A DNA stretch of 14,390 nucleotides from the NCBI GenBank assembly GCA_903904805.1, contig CAIVDX010000461.1:1-14390 (forward strand). Direction: 5' to 3'. The stretch comes from an uncultured Rhodospirillales bacterium (GTDB lineage Bacteria; Pseudomonadota; Alphaproteobacteria; Acetobacterales; Acetobacteraceae). Every line of letters starts with the position of its first letter. The first letter of the stretch is position 1. Below, piece by piece: positions 5,904-13,296 of the stretch. A program made the position numbers and the translations under genes. The notes under the pieces are model-generated. The model was not told the DNA's origin. It searched no databases and saw only the letters and a program-made list of their open reading frames with translations.

Positions 5904-7145
5904 ATGAGCATCTCCGAACGCCTCTCCCTGCCGAAGGATCGCATCCGCATCCTGCTGCTTGAGGGCATCCATGACAGCGCCGTCGAGCTGCTCGCCCGGG
6001 CCGGCTACACCCAGGTGATCCGTCACACCAAGGCGCTCGACGGCGACGCGTTGATCGACGCGCTGCAGGGCGTGCACATGGTCGGCATCCGCAGCCGCAC
6101 CCAACTGACCGAGGAGGTGTTCGCCGCCGCCGACCGGCTGATCGCGGTGGGCTGTTTCTGTATCGGCACCAATCAGGTCGATCTCGAGGCCGCCCGCGTA
6201 CGCGGCATCCCCGTGTTCAATGCGCCCTTCTCCAACACCCGCTCGGTCGCCGAATTGGTGATCGGCGAGATCGTGATGCTGATGCGCCGCATCCCGGACA
6301 AATCGGCCGCCGCCCATCGCGGCGTCTGGGACAAATCCGCCGCCGGGTCGCGCGAGGTGCGCGGCAAAACGCTGGGCATCGTTGGCTACGGCAATATCGG
6401 CAGCCAGCTGTCGGTGCTCGCCGAGGCATTCGGCATGCGGGTGATCTATTTCGACATCCAGGACCGGCTGCCGCACGGCAACGCGGTGAAGATGAACACG
6501 CTGCATGATCTGCTCGGCCAGGCCGACGTGGTCAGCCTGCATGTGCCCGAAACGGCTGAGACCGAGGGCATGATGGGTCCGGCGGAGTTCGCCGCGATGA
6601 AGCAGGACGCGCTGTTCCTCAACAATGCCCGCGGCACGGTTGTCGATCTCGATGCGCTGGCGGAGGCGCTGCGCTCCAACCGCCTGTCAGGGGCGGCGAT
6701 TGACGTGTTCCCCACCGAACCGGCTTCGAACAATGAGAAATTCATCGCGCCCTTGCAGAACATGCCCAATGTTCTGCTCACGCCCCATATCGGTGGCAGC
6801 ACGGCGGAGGCGCAGGAACGCATCGGCGAGGAGGTCGGCCGCCGCCTGGTCGACTATTCCGACAATGGCTCGACCATCGGTGCCGTGAATTTCCCGCAGG
6901 CACAGCTGCCAACCCGCCCGAACGGCATCCGCTTCATGCATGTCCATCGCAACGTGCCGGGCCTGCTGCGCCGGGTGAATGATGTGTTCTCCAAGTTCGG
7001 GATGAACATTGCCGCCCAGTATCTGCAGACCGACGGCGATATCGGCTATGTGGTCGTGGAATCCGACACCAAGGCCGACGCCGACGCCGTTCTGGAGGAG
7101 CTGCGTGGCATCGAGGGCACCATCCGTGCCCGGCTGATCTATTGA
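5904..7145 (+). CDS. serA: D-3-phosphoglycerate dehydrogenase, E. coli type with ACT domain
   Basis: Catalyses the first committed step of serine synthesis, NAD-dependent oxidation of 3-phosphoglycerate to 3-phosphohydroxypyruvate. The 413-residue protein tracks E. coli SerA (410 aa) nearly end to end, e.g. IAVGCFCIGTNQVDL (80-94), NAPFSNTRSVAELVIGE (106-122) and LTPHIGGST (292-300). The NAD loop is GYGNIG (161-166) with D184 at the end of the following strand. The catalytic trio equivalent to E. coli R240, E269, H292 is R243, E272, H295. The C-terminal ACT domain (from about 342) keeps the serine-binding residues, H348, N350 and N368, so serine feedback inhibition is expected. ATG 5904 is chosen over in-frame ATG 5871 because AGGA lies 6 bases upstream and the N-terminus then matches E. 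coli. Many alphaproteobacteria carry a longer (~530 aa) SerA, so this short type may be acquired or a second copy. It lies directly before trpG. Confidence 0.95.
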   Translation: MSISERLSLPKDRIRILLLEGIHDSAVELLARAGYTQVIRHTKALDGDALIDALQGVHMVGIRSRTQLTEEVFAAADRLIAVGCFCIGTNQVDLEAARVRGIPVFNAPFSNTRSVAELVIGEIVMLMRRIPDKSAAAHRGVWDKSAAGSREVRGKTLGIVGYGNIGSQLSVLAEAFGMRVIYFDIQDRLPHGNAVKMNTLHDLLGQADVVSLHVPETAETEGMMGPAEFAAMKQDALFLNNARGTVVDLDALAEALRSNRLSGAAIDVFPTEPASNNEKFIAPLQNMPNVLLTPHIGGSTAEAQERIGEEVGRRLVDYSDNGSTIGAVNFPQAQLPTRPNGIRFMHVHRNVPGLLRRVNDVFSKFGMNIAAQYLQTDGDIGYVVVESDTKADADAVLEELRGIEGTIRARLIY

Positions 7146-7211
7146 CCATGCGCCCGCCGTGCCGGCGATTCTGTTGACCCATTCGCTGACGGCCCCCAGG
7201 ATGCCCACAGA
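7146..7211. other. Short serA-trpG intergenic spacer
   Basis: Sixty-six bases. TTGACC (7174-7179) is a possible -35, but nothing at the right distance looks like a -10. AGGA (7198-7201) may be the trpG SD, with about 10 bases to its ATG. No terminator hairpin is evident, so read-through from serA into the trp genes is plausible. Confidence 0.35.
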
Positions 7212-7808
7212 ATGATCCTGCTGATCGACAACTATGACAGCTTCACCTGGAACCTCGTGCAGCTGCTCGGGGACCTCTCTGTCGCCTGCGACGTCGTGCG
7301 GAATGACGAGCTGAGCCCAGCCGAGGTGATGGCGCGTGCGCCGGAGGCCATCGTGCTGTCGCCCGGCCCCTGCACGCCGAACGAGGCCGGCATTTGCCTT
7401 GATCTGATCAAGCTGGCGGCCGGCAAGATCCCCATCTTCGGCGTCTGCCTGGGCCATCAGGCGATCGGTCAGGCCTTTGGCGGCACCGTGCTCCGCGCGC
7501 CGGTGCCGATGCATGGCAAGGTTTCGCCGATGTCGCATGGCGGCACCGACCTGTTCGCCGGTCTGCCCAGCCCGTTCAACGGCACCCGCTATCACAGCCT
7601 GATCGTTGATGCCGGCAGCCTGCCCGCTGAGCTGGAAGCCACCGCCTGGAGCGATGACGGGCTCATCATGGGCCTGCGCCATCGGGCCCTGCCGGTCTGG
7701 GGCGTGCAGTTCCATCCCGAGAGCATCGCCAGCGCGCATGGCCACGCTCTGCTCGCCAATTTCCTTGCCATGGCCAGACAGCATCATGACGCCGCCGCCC
7801 TCGCCTGA
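7212..7808 (+). CDS. trpG: Anthranilate synthase component II, glutamine amidotransferase
   Basis: A 198-residue class I glutamine amidotransferase that releases ammonia from glutamine for the synthase partner TrpE, giving anthranilate from chorismate. The opening DNYDSFTWNLVQ (6-17) and the oxyanion loop SPGPCTPNEAG (50-60) are typical of TrpG/PabA. The catalytic triad is C79 in GVCLGHQ, H168 and E170 in QFHPES. HGK (101-103) and RYHSL (126-130) are also present. The same protein may serve para-aminobenzoate synthesis (PabA role), a known dual use that sequence cannot settle. trpE is not in the window; upstream is serA. The gene overlaps trpD by 23 bases, pointing to coupled translation, and heads a trpG-trpD-trpC-moaC-moeA run. 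Confidence 0.95.
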   Translation: MILLIDNYDSFTWNLVQLLGDLSVACDVVRNDELSPAEVMARAPEAIVLSPGPCTPNEAGICLDLIKLAAGKIPIFGVCLGHQAIGQAFGGTVLRAPVPMHGKVSPMSHGGTDLFAGLPSPFNGTRYHSLIVDAGSLPAELEATAWSDDGLIMGLRHRALPVWGVQFHPESIASAHGHALLANFLAMARQHHDAAALA

Positions 7809-8877
7809 GACCGCCTTCGCCGGCGCCGATGCCCCGTTGCCCTATGAGGGCAATCTGAAGCCGCTGATCGCCAAGGTCGCCACCGGCGCGGAGCTGACCG
7901 AGCATGAGGCGGAGGATGCGTTCTCCATCATCATGTCCGGCGCCGCCACGCCCGCACAGATCTCCGGCCTGGTGATGGCGATGCGGGTGCGCGGTGAAGT
8001 GGTGGCGGAGATGGTCGGTGCCGTCCGTGCGGTGCGCGCGCGTATGCTGGCGGTGCCGGCGCCGGAGAACGCGATCGATGTGTGCGGTACCGGCGGCGAT
8101 CATGCCGGCACGCTGAATGTCTCCACCGCCGTCACCTTCGTCGTTGCCGGACTTGGCGTGCCGGTGGCCAAGCATGGCAACCGCGCCTTGTCGTCGCGCA
8201 CCGGCGGGGCGGATGTGCTGACCGCACTGGGCGTGGAGACCGATGTGCCGCTGGAGGCGCTGGCGACCATCCTCCGCCGCGCATCCTCCACCTTCCTGTT
8301 TGCCCCGCGGCACCATTCCGCCTGGCGCCACGCCGCGGGCGTGCGTGTCGAGCTGGGCACCCGCACCATCTTCAACCTGCTTGGCCCGATGGCGAACCCG
8401 GCGCGCGTGCGCCGTCAGCTCGCCGGCGTGTTCGACCCGAAATGGCTCGCGCCGATGGCGCAGACCCTCGGGCGGTTGGGCAGCGAGCATGTCTGGCTGG
8501 TGCATGGCATGGGCCTCGACGAGCTGACCGTCGCCGGCGAAAGCCAGGTGGCGGAGTTCGCGCATGGCACATTGCGGGAATTCACCATCACGCCGGAGGA
8601 TGCCGGTCTCGCGCGGGCGCCGCTGGATCAGCTGAAGGGTGACGATTCCGCCTATAACGCCGCCGCCCTGCTGGGCGTGCTGCAGGGACAGACGGGTGCC
8701 TATCGCGACACCGTGCTGCTCAATGCCGCGGCCGCCCTGATCGTCGCCGGCCGGGCAGGCGGGCTGCGCGAGGGGGTGGCGATGGCGGAGTCCAGCATCG
8801 CCACCGGCGCGGCGATGGCGGCCCTGGAGGCGCTGCGGCGCGAGACGAAGCTGGCGATGCCGATCGCGCGCCGCTAA
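7786..8877 (+). CDS. trpD: Anthranilate phosphoribosyltransferase
   Basis: Transfers the phosphoribosyl group from PRPP to anthranilate, the second tryptophan step. The 363-residue protein has the family's PRPP loop CGTGGD (100-105), NVSTA (111-115), KHGNR (129-133), the FLFAPRHH anthranilate-site segment (170-177), LGTRTIFNLLGP (190-201) and the metal-binding D245/E246 in GLDE. The open frame reaches back to 7606, but that part is antiparallel-free shadow of trpG in another frame; ATG 7786 is the first sensible start and gives a 23-base overlap with trpG. This leaves an unusual 20-residue Pro/Ala-rich leader before the first conserved helix (about residue 24 on), and no strong SD is visible, so translational coupling to trpG is likely. 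Folding core and active-site residues look intact. Confidence 0.95.
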   Translation: MTPPPSPETAFAGADAPLPYEGNLKPLIAKVATGAELTEHEAEDAFSIIMSGAATPAQISGLVMAMRVRGEVVAEMVGAVRAVRARMLAVPAPENAIDVCGTGGDHAGTLNVSTAVTFVVAGLGVPVAKHGNRALSSRTGGADVLTALGVETDVPLEALATILRRASSTFLFAPRHHSAWRHAAGVRVELGTRTIFNLLGPMANPARVRRQLAGVFDPKWLAPMAQTLGRLGSEHVWLVHGMGLDELTVAGESQVAEFAHGTLREFTITPEDAGLARAPLDQLKGDDSAYNAAALLGVLQGQTGAYRDTVLLNAAAALIVAGRAGGLREGVAMAESSIATGAAMAALEALRRETKLAMPIARR

Positions 8878-8908
8878 GCCGGCACCGATCATGTGATTTG
8901 AGGGTTTG

Positions 8909-9715
8909 ATGAACGAGATGAGCGACACGCTGCAGCGCATCTGTGCCGACACGCGCGCCGAGGTGGAACGACGCCGCGCCGTCACGCCGCTGTCGGCGCT
9001 GAAGCAGCAGATATCGCACCTCGACGACACCCCCCGCGGCTTCGGCGCCGCGCTGATGGGCGCGGTGTCGGCCACCGGAACCGGGCTGATCAGCGAGATC
9101 AAGAAATCCTCCCCCTCCGGCGGCATGATCCGCCCCGCGTTCGACCCGCCCGCGCTTGCCCGCGCCTATGTCGCCGGGGGCGCGGCCTGCCTCTCGGTGC
9201 TGACCGACTTTCCCTATTTCAGCGGCGAGATCGCGCATCTGAAGGCCGCCCGCGCCGCCGTGGATATTCCGGTCCTGCGCAAGGATTTCATGCTCGACGT
9301 CTGGCAGATCTATGAGAGCCGGCTGATCGGCGCGGACTGCATCCTGCTCATCATGGCGGCCCTCACCAATGACGAGGCCCGCGCGTTGGAGGAACATGCC
9401 CGCGCGCTCGATATGGATGTGCTGGTCGAGGTGCATGACGAGGCCGAGCTGGATCGCGCCTTGGGCCTGCAGACCAAGCTGGTCGGGATCAACAACCGCA
9501 ATCTCAAGACCCTGGTGACCGACCTCGCCACCACCGAGCGCCTGGCCGAGATGGTGCCGTGTGATCGCTTCCTGGTCGCCGAAAGCGGCATCCGCACCCA
9601 TGCGGACGTGACGCGCCTGGCCAGCGTCGGCGCCTCGGCTTTCCTGGTCGGCGAGAGCCTGCTGCGCCAGCCCGACGTGACGCAGGCGGTGCGCGAGTTG
9701 TTGGGGCGGGCCTGA
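8909..9715 (+). CDS. trpC: Indole-3-glycerol phosphate synthase
   Basis: Closes the indole ring from CdRP in tryptophan synthesis. The 268-residue single-domain (beta/alpha)8 protein has no fused PRAI (TrpF) domain. Residues known from Sulfolobus IGPS map clearly: E63 and K65 in SEIKKSSPSG (62-71), K125 in LRKDFM (general acid), E174 in VLVEVHD (general base), N195/N196 in GINNRNL, S226 in AESGI. The phosphate-binding loops GASAFLVGES (241-250) are intact. Start choice is not firm: ATG 8909 has GAGGG only 4 bases upstream, while in-frame ATG 8918 has it 13 bases upstream; a TTG at 8906 is also in frame. The conserved core is unaffected. The gene sits 31 bases after trpD and 2 bases before moaC. 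Confidence 0.95.
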   Translation: MNEMSDTLQRICADTRAEVERRRAVTPLSALKQQISHLDDTPRGFGAALMGAVSATGTGLISEIKKSSPSGGMIRPAFDPPALARAYVAGGAACLSVLTDFPYFSGEIAHLKAARAAVDIPVLRKDFMLDVWQIYESRLIGADCILLIMAALTNDEARALEEHARALDMDVLVEVHDEAELDRALGLQTKLVGINNRNLKTLVTDLATTERLAEMVPCDRFLVAESGIRTHADVTRLASVGASAFLVGESLLRQPDVTQAVRELLGRA

Positions 9716-9717
9716 AA

Positions 9718-10212
<495 letters not shown>

Positions 10213-10215
10213 CCG

Positions 10216-11421
10216 ATGATCTCCGTCGATGAGGCCCGCGCGCGCATCGTCTCCGCCATCCGCGCCACACCGGCAGAGCAGGTTGGCCTGTCCGAGGCCT
10301 GGGGCAGGGTGCTCGCCATCGACATCGCCGCCCGGCTGACGCAGCCGCCGGCCGACATGTCGGCGATGGACGGCTATGCGATCGGCGCCTGCCCTGGCGC
10401 GGTGGGCGACGAACTGCGGGTGATCGGCGAATCCGCCGCCGGCCATCCCTTCACCGGCACGCTCGGCGCGCACCAAGCCGTGCGCATCTTCACCGGCTCG
10501 GTGCTGCCCGCGGGCACCCATGCGATCCTGATCCAGGAGGACGCGACCCGCGAGGGCGACCGTCTGCGCATCAATGAGGCGCTCGCGCCAGGCAAGCATG
10601 TGCGCCCCGCGGGCCAGGATTTTCGGCGTGGTGAGACGTTGCTCTCGGCGGGCAAGCGGCTCGGCGCGCGAGATATCGGTCTGGCCGCTGCCGGCAATCA
10701 TGCCTGGCTCGCCGTGCATCGCCGCCCGCTGGTTGGCATCCTTGCCACTGGCGATGAGATCTTCCTGCCGGGCGAGGACCTGCCGCCCGGTGGCATTGTC
10801 AGCTCCAACTCACACGCGCTCGCCGCCCTCGTGCGGGCCGCCGGTGCCGAACCGGTGGTGCTGCCGATTGCCCGTGACGAGATCGGCGAGATCATCGCCG
10901 CCGTGAGCTCTGCTGCCCGCTTTGATCTGTTGATCACCACCGGCGGCGCCAGCGTTGGCGACCATGACCTTGTGCAGGCGGCGCTGAAACACAGCGGGAT
11001 GGAACTCGATTTCTGGCGCATCGCCATGCGGCCCGGCAAGCCGCTGATGTTCGGCCAGCTGCGCGACATGCCGGTGATCGGCTTGCCCGGCAACCCGGTC
11101 TCCGCCCTGGTCTGTGCGATCCTGTTCGTGCTGCCCGCGATCGCGGCCCTCTCTGGCCTGCCTGGCGAGGCACCGGCCACGGTGGCCGCGCGGCTGGCTG
11201 TGCCGCTCAGTGCCAACGACCGGCGCGCCGACTATCTGCGCTCGACCCTGTCCACCGAGGCCGGCGGCACTCTGAGGGTGAGCCCGTTTCCCCGACAGGA
11301 TTCTTCCCAGCTCAAGCTGTTGGCCAGTGCGGACGCGCTGACCCTGCGCGCCCCGCACGCGCCGGCCGCGGCGGCGGGAGACGAGGTGCGCATCATTCGC
11401 CTGGCCGGTTTCGGCATCTGA
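10216..11421 (+). CDS. moeA: Molybdopterin molybdotransferase (MoeA)
   Basis: Inserts molybdate into adenylylated molybdopterin, the last general step of molybdenum cofactor synthesis. The 401-residue protein has the expected MoeA domains: an N-terminal segment with SAMDGYAI (49-56), a domain II insertion (about 60-145), the MoCF/MogA-like domain III with LATGDEI (176-182), TTGGASVGDHD (241-251), MRPGKP (271-276) and GLPGNPVSAL (289-298), and a C-terminal beta domain (about 320-401) ending in VRIIRL. Residues corresponding to E. coli D59, E188 and D228 are present as D52, E181 and D249. The start is 3 bases after the moaC stop, with AGGA in the moaC tail as SD. A 109-base gap with its own promoter separates it from lexA. 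Confidence 0.95.
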   Translation: MISVDEARARIVSAIRATPAEQVGLSEAWGRVLAIDIAARLTQPPADMSAMDGYAIGACPGAVGDELRVIGESAAGHPFTGTLGAHQAVRIFTGSVLPAGTHAILIQEDATREGDRLRINEALAPGKHVRPAGQDFRRGETLLSAGKRLGARDIGLAAAGNHAWLAVHRRPLVGILATGDEIFLPGEDLPPGGIVSSNSHALAALVRAAGAEPVVLPIARDEIGEIIAAVSSAARFDLLITTGGASVGDHDLVQAALKHSGMELDFWRIAMRPGKPLMFGQLRDMPVIGLPGNPVSALVCAILFVLPAIAALSGLPGEAPATVAARLAVPLSANDRRADYLRSTLSTEAGGTLRVSPFPRQDSSQLKLLASADALTLRAPHAPAAAAGDEVRIIRLAGFGI

Positions 11422-11442
11422 ATTGCCGCGCGTCGATCATGC

Positions 11443-11470
11443 TTGACGCGGCCTTGGGAACATATATAGA
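11443..11470 (+). promoter_or_regulatory. lexA promoter
   Basis: TTGACG (11443-11448) as -35 and TATAGA (11465-11470) as -10, with 16-base spacing, about 60 bases before the lexA ATG. The -10 is embedded in the SOS box, so bound LexA would block RNA polymerase directly. Both boxes are near consensus, which is striking in such GC-rich DNA. Confidence 0.75.
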
Positions 11471-11472
11471 AC
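11458..11472 (+). promoter_or_regulatory. SOS box (LexA operator), GAAC-N7-GAAC
   Basis: GAAC (11458-11461), ATATATA (11462-11468), GAAC (11469-11472). This direct repeat matches exactly the LexA recognition motif known for Alphaproteobacteria, which differs from the E. coli palindrome. Lying over the -10 of the lexA promoter, it implies negative autoregulation. Confidence 0.9.
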
Positions 11473-11530
11473 AAACTCCCAGAACGGGCCGCGCGGGTTT
11501 CGCGCCGCCGATCAGGGAGATGTCCGTTTC

Positions 11531-12229
11531 ATGCTGACCCAGAAGCAATATGAGCTGCTGAGCTTCATCGATGTCCATGTCCGTGAGACCGGCACCTCGC
11601 CGAGCTTCGAGGAGATGAAGAGCGCGCTCAATCTCAAATCGAAATCTGGCATCCATCGGTTGATCTCGGCACTGGAGGAGCGGGGCTTTCTCCGCCGCCA
11701 TCATCACCGCGCCCGTGCACTGGAGGTGGTGCGCGTGCCGGAGGTCCAGTCCAGCGCGCTCAAGCGCCCGGCGCCGCCGCTGGGCCCGAATGTCGTCCGC
11801 GCGGATTTCACGCCGAAAGCGCCGCCGCCGCGCGCCAATGATGGCGGCGCGGTCCAGTTGCCGCTCTACGGCCGCATCGCTGCCGGTCTGCCGATCGAGG
11901 CGTTGCGCAATGAGAGCGCGCAGATCGACGTGCCTGCCTCGATGCTCGGCAATGGTGAGCATTATGCCCTGGAGGTTGCCGGAGATTCGATGGTCGATGC
12001 GGGCATCGTTGATGGCGACACTGTTCTCATTCGCCGCGCCGATCGCGCGGAGAACGGCCAGATCGTGGTGGCGCTGATCGATGAGGAGGAAGTGACGCTG
12101 AAGCGGCTGCGCAAGCGGGGCAACTCGATCGCGCTCGAGCCGGCGAATCAGAGTTATGAGGTTCGGATATTGCCGGCTGAGCGGGTGAAGGTGCAGGGGC
12201 TGTTGGTTGGGCTGATGCGGAAATATTAA
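11531..12229 (+). CDS. lexA: LexA repressor
   Basis: The SOS repressor, which binds operators as a dimer and cuts itself when activated RecA filaments form. The 232 residues comprise an N-terminal winged helix-turn-helix (1-70, with PSFEEMKSALNLKSKSGIHR as the recognition region, typical of alphaproteobacterial LexA), a Pro/Ala-rich linker (about 75-108), and an S24 peptidase domain. The self-cleavage bond is A118-G119 in GRIAAGLP. The catalytic dyad is S153 in GDSM and K191 in VTLKRL. GGGAGA (11515-11520) serves as SD about 10 bases before the ATG. It has its own SOS-regulated promoter in the 109-base gap after moeA, and an A/T-rich hairpin follows it. Confidence 0.97.
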   Translation: MLTQKQYELLSFIDVHVRETGTSPSFEEMKSALNLKSKSGIHRLISALEERGFLRRHHHRARALEVVRVPEVQSSALKRPAPPLGPNVVRADFTPKAPPPRANDGGAVQLPLYGRIAAGLPIEALRNESAQIDVPASMLGNGEHYALEVAGDSMVDAGIVDGDTVLIRRADRAENGQIVVALIDEEEVTLKRLRKRGNSIALEPANQSYEVRILPAERVKVQGLLVGLMRKY

Positions 12230-12236
12230 GGATGTG

Positions 12237-12267
12237 AAGCGCTTCGCTTTTTAAAAAAAGAAGCGCT
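12237..12267. terminator. Bidirectional terminator-like hairpin between lexA and the dioxygenase gene
   Basis: On the plus strand AAGCG-CTT-CGCTT followed by TTT (12237-12252) looks like a small rho-independent terminator 7 bases after the lexA stop. A larger alternative dyad pairs AGCGCTTC (12238-12245) with GAAGCGCT (12260-12267), with T and A runs facing each other in between. Read from the minus strand, AGCGCT followed by TTCTTTTTTT could end the dioxygenase transcript. The whole spacer between the two converging genes is 43 bases. Confidence 0.6.
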
Positions 12268-12272
12268 GTCGT

Positions 12273-13181
12273 CTACGCTGCCTTCTTCCCCGTAATCGGC
12301 GCGCTCGGCATCCGAGCCACCCCTGGCTCCAAATTGAACGTGTAGTCCAGCGTCCACCACGCCCCGCTGACATCCGCGGCCGGCGGCGTGCCGCTCTCGT
12401 GCAGAACGTAATGGCCGAGGAGCGCGGTGGTCACGCCGAACTGCACGTCGGTCTCCAGATACGGATCGTCGTTGGAATAGACCTGCGAGGTGATGGTCTT
12501 GAACCCATCCTTGTGGATCAACGCATGGATGTGCGCCGGGCGCATATTATGTCGTCCGGCTGCCTTGAGCAGCATCCCCACCGGCCCATCAATCGGGATC
12601 GGATAGCCCGCCGGCTTGATGCTGCGGAAGGCGAAGCCACCCGCTGCATCGGTGATGAAGCGGCCCCGCAGATTCATGTCTGCCTGGGTTGGGTCCTGGT
12701 TTTCGTAGAGCCCCACAGTGGAGGAGTGCCAGATATCCACGATCGCGCCGACGACCGGCGCCCCGGCCTGGTCGACCACATGGCCGGTGAAGAACATCGG
12801 CAGACCCTCGGTGGACGAGCGTGTCAGGCTGCCGCCATTCTCTGTGATCGGGCTGCCATCGCGATAGAACGGGCCGAGCATGTTCGCGGAGCTGTCCTGC
12901 GTGCCGCCGGCGCCATTGTTCATCATGCAGACCAGCGGCGAGAAGCCGAGCGAGCCGGCCATCAGCACCGCCTCATTGTGGCTGGCCGAGGATGACTGCC
13001 CGATCGCGTTGATCAGCGCGGCGGCCTTCTGGAACTCCGTCTCGGTGAGTTTTACCTCGCGCCCGAAGGCGTGCAGATGGGTGATGAAGGAGAGGATGAT
13101 TTCGCGCAGCCGTGGGTCGGGAATGGCCGCATAGGCCTCCAGCACCTTGGGCGTGATGTCATCGATGCGGGAAATCAGCAT
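12273..13181 (-). CDS. Intradiol ring-cleavage dioxygenase (catechol/hydroxyquinol 1,2-dioxygenase family)
   Basis: A 302-residue non-heme Fe(III) enzyme that splits a catechol-type ring between the two hydroxyls, giving a muconate (or maleylacetate from hydroxyquinol). The N-terminal dimerisation helices (1-95) are typical of catechol dioxygenases. Next come NMLGPFYRDGSP (100-111), GHVVDQAGAPVVGAIVDIWH (133-152, beta sandwich), and the four iron ligands Y159 (VGLYENQ), Y193 (AGYPIP), H217 and H219 (RPAHIHALI). The segment DDPYLETDVQFGV (238-250) and the ligand spacing (34, 24, 2) resemble hydroxyquinol 1,2-dioxygenases more than classical CatA, but the substrate is not certain. The SD before ATG 13181 is weak (AGG). 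No muconate cycloisomerase or maleylacetate reductase gene is in the window. Upstream on the same strand is an MFS transporter gene, 115 bases away. Confidence 0.9.
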   Translation of the reverse strand: MLISRIDDITPKVLEAYAAIPDPRLREIILSFITHLHAFGREVKLTETEFQKAAALINAIGQSSSASHNEAVLMAGSLGFSPLVCMMNNGAGGTQDSSANMLGPFYRDGSPITENGGSLTRSSTEGLPMFFTGHVVDQAGAPVVGAIVDIWHSSTVGLYENQDPTQADMNLRGRFITDAAGGFAFRSIKPAGYPIPIDGPVGMLLKAAGRHNMRPAHIHALIHKDGFKTITSQVYSNDDPYLETDVQFGVTTALLGHYVLHESGTPPAADVSGAWWTLDYTFNLEPGVARMPSAPITGKKAA

Positions 13182-13296
13182 GGCGAACCTGTTCTTGGTT
13201 TGGTTGGGATCAGTGTCCGTCAGAAGCCGGTCGTCGACAAGATGGGGTTCAAACGCCCAAAGTTTCTTTGCTTTTTTCGTTCAAGGAAGAAAATTC
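13182..13296. promoter_or_regulatory. Spacer upstream of the dioxygenase gene, with A/T-rich hairpin after the MFS gene
   Basis: 115 bases between the MFS stop and the dioxygenase start on the minus strand. Near the MFS end, AAGGAAG (13283-13289) can pair with CTTCCTT (13300-13306), with the MFS stop codon in the loop, and an A/T-rich tract (about 13260-13290) resembles the elements after the FMN reductase and lexA genes. The remainder should hold the dioxygenase promoter or leader if it is separately transcribed, but I found no convincing -35/-10 pair. Confidence 0.4.

Noticed and set aside
7666..9126. Minus-strand open frame (486 codons) antisense to trpD and trpC
   Set aside because: No recognisable motif; its openness follows from the codon bias of the trp genes on the opposite strand.
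9000..9130. Apparent loss of Lys in the TrpC SPSKG motif (SPSGG here)
   Set aside because: The catalytic Lys of IGPS is the one in the preceding EIK segment (K65), which is present; SPSG is also found in Sulfolobus TrpC.
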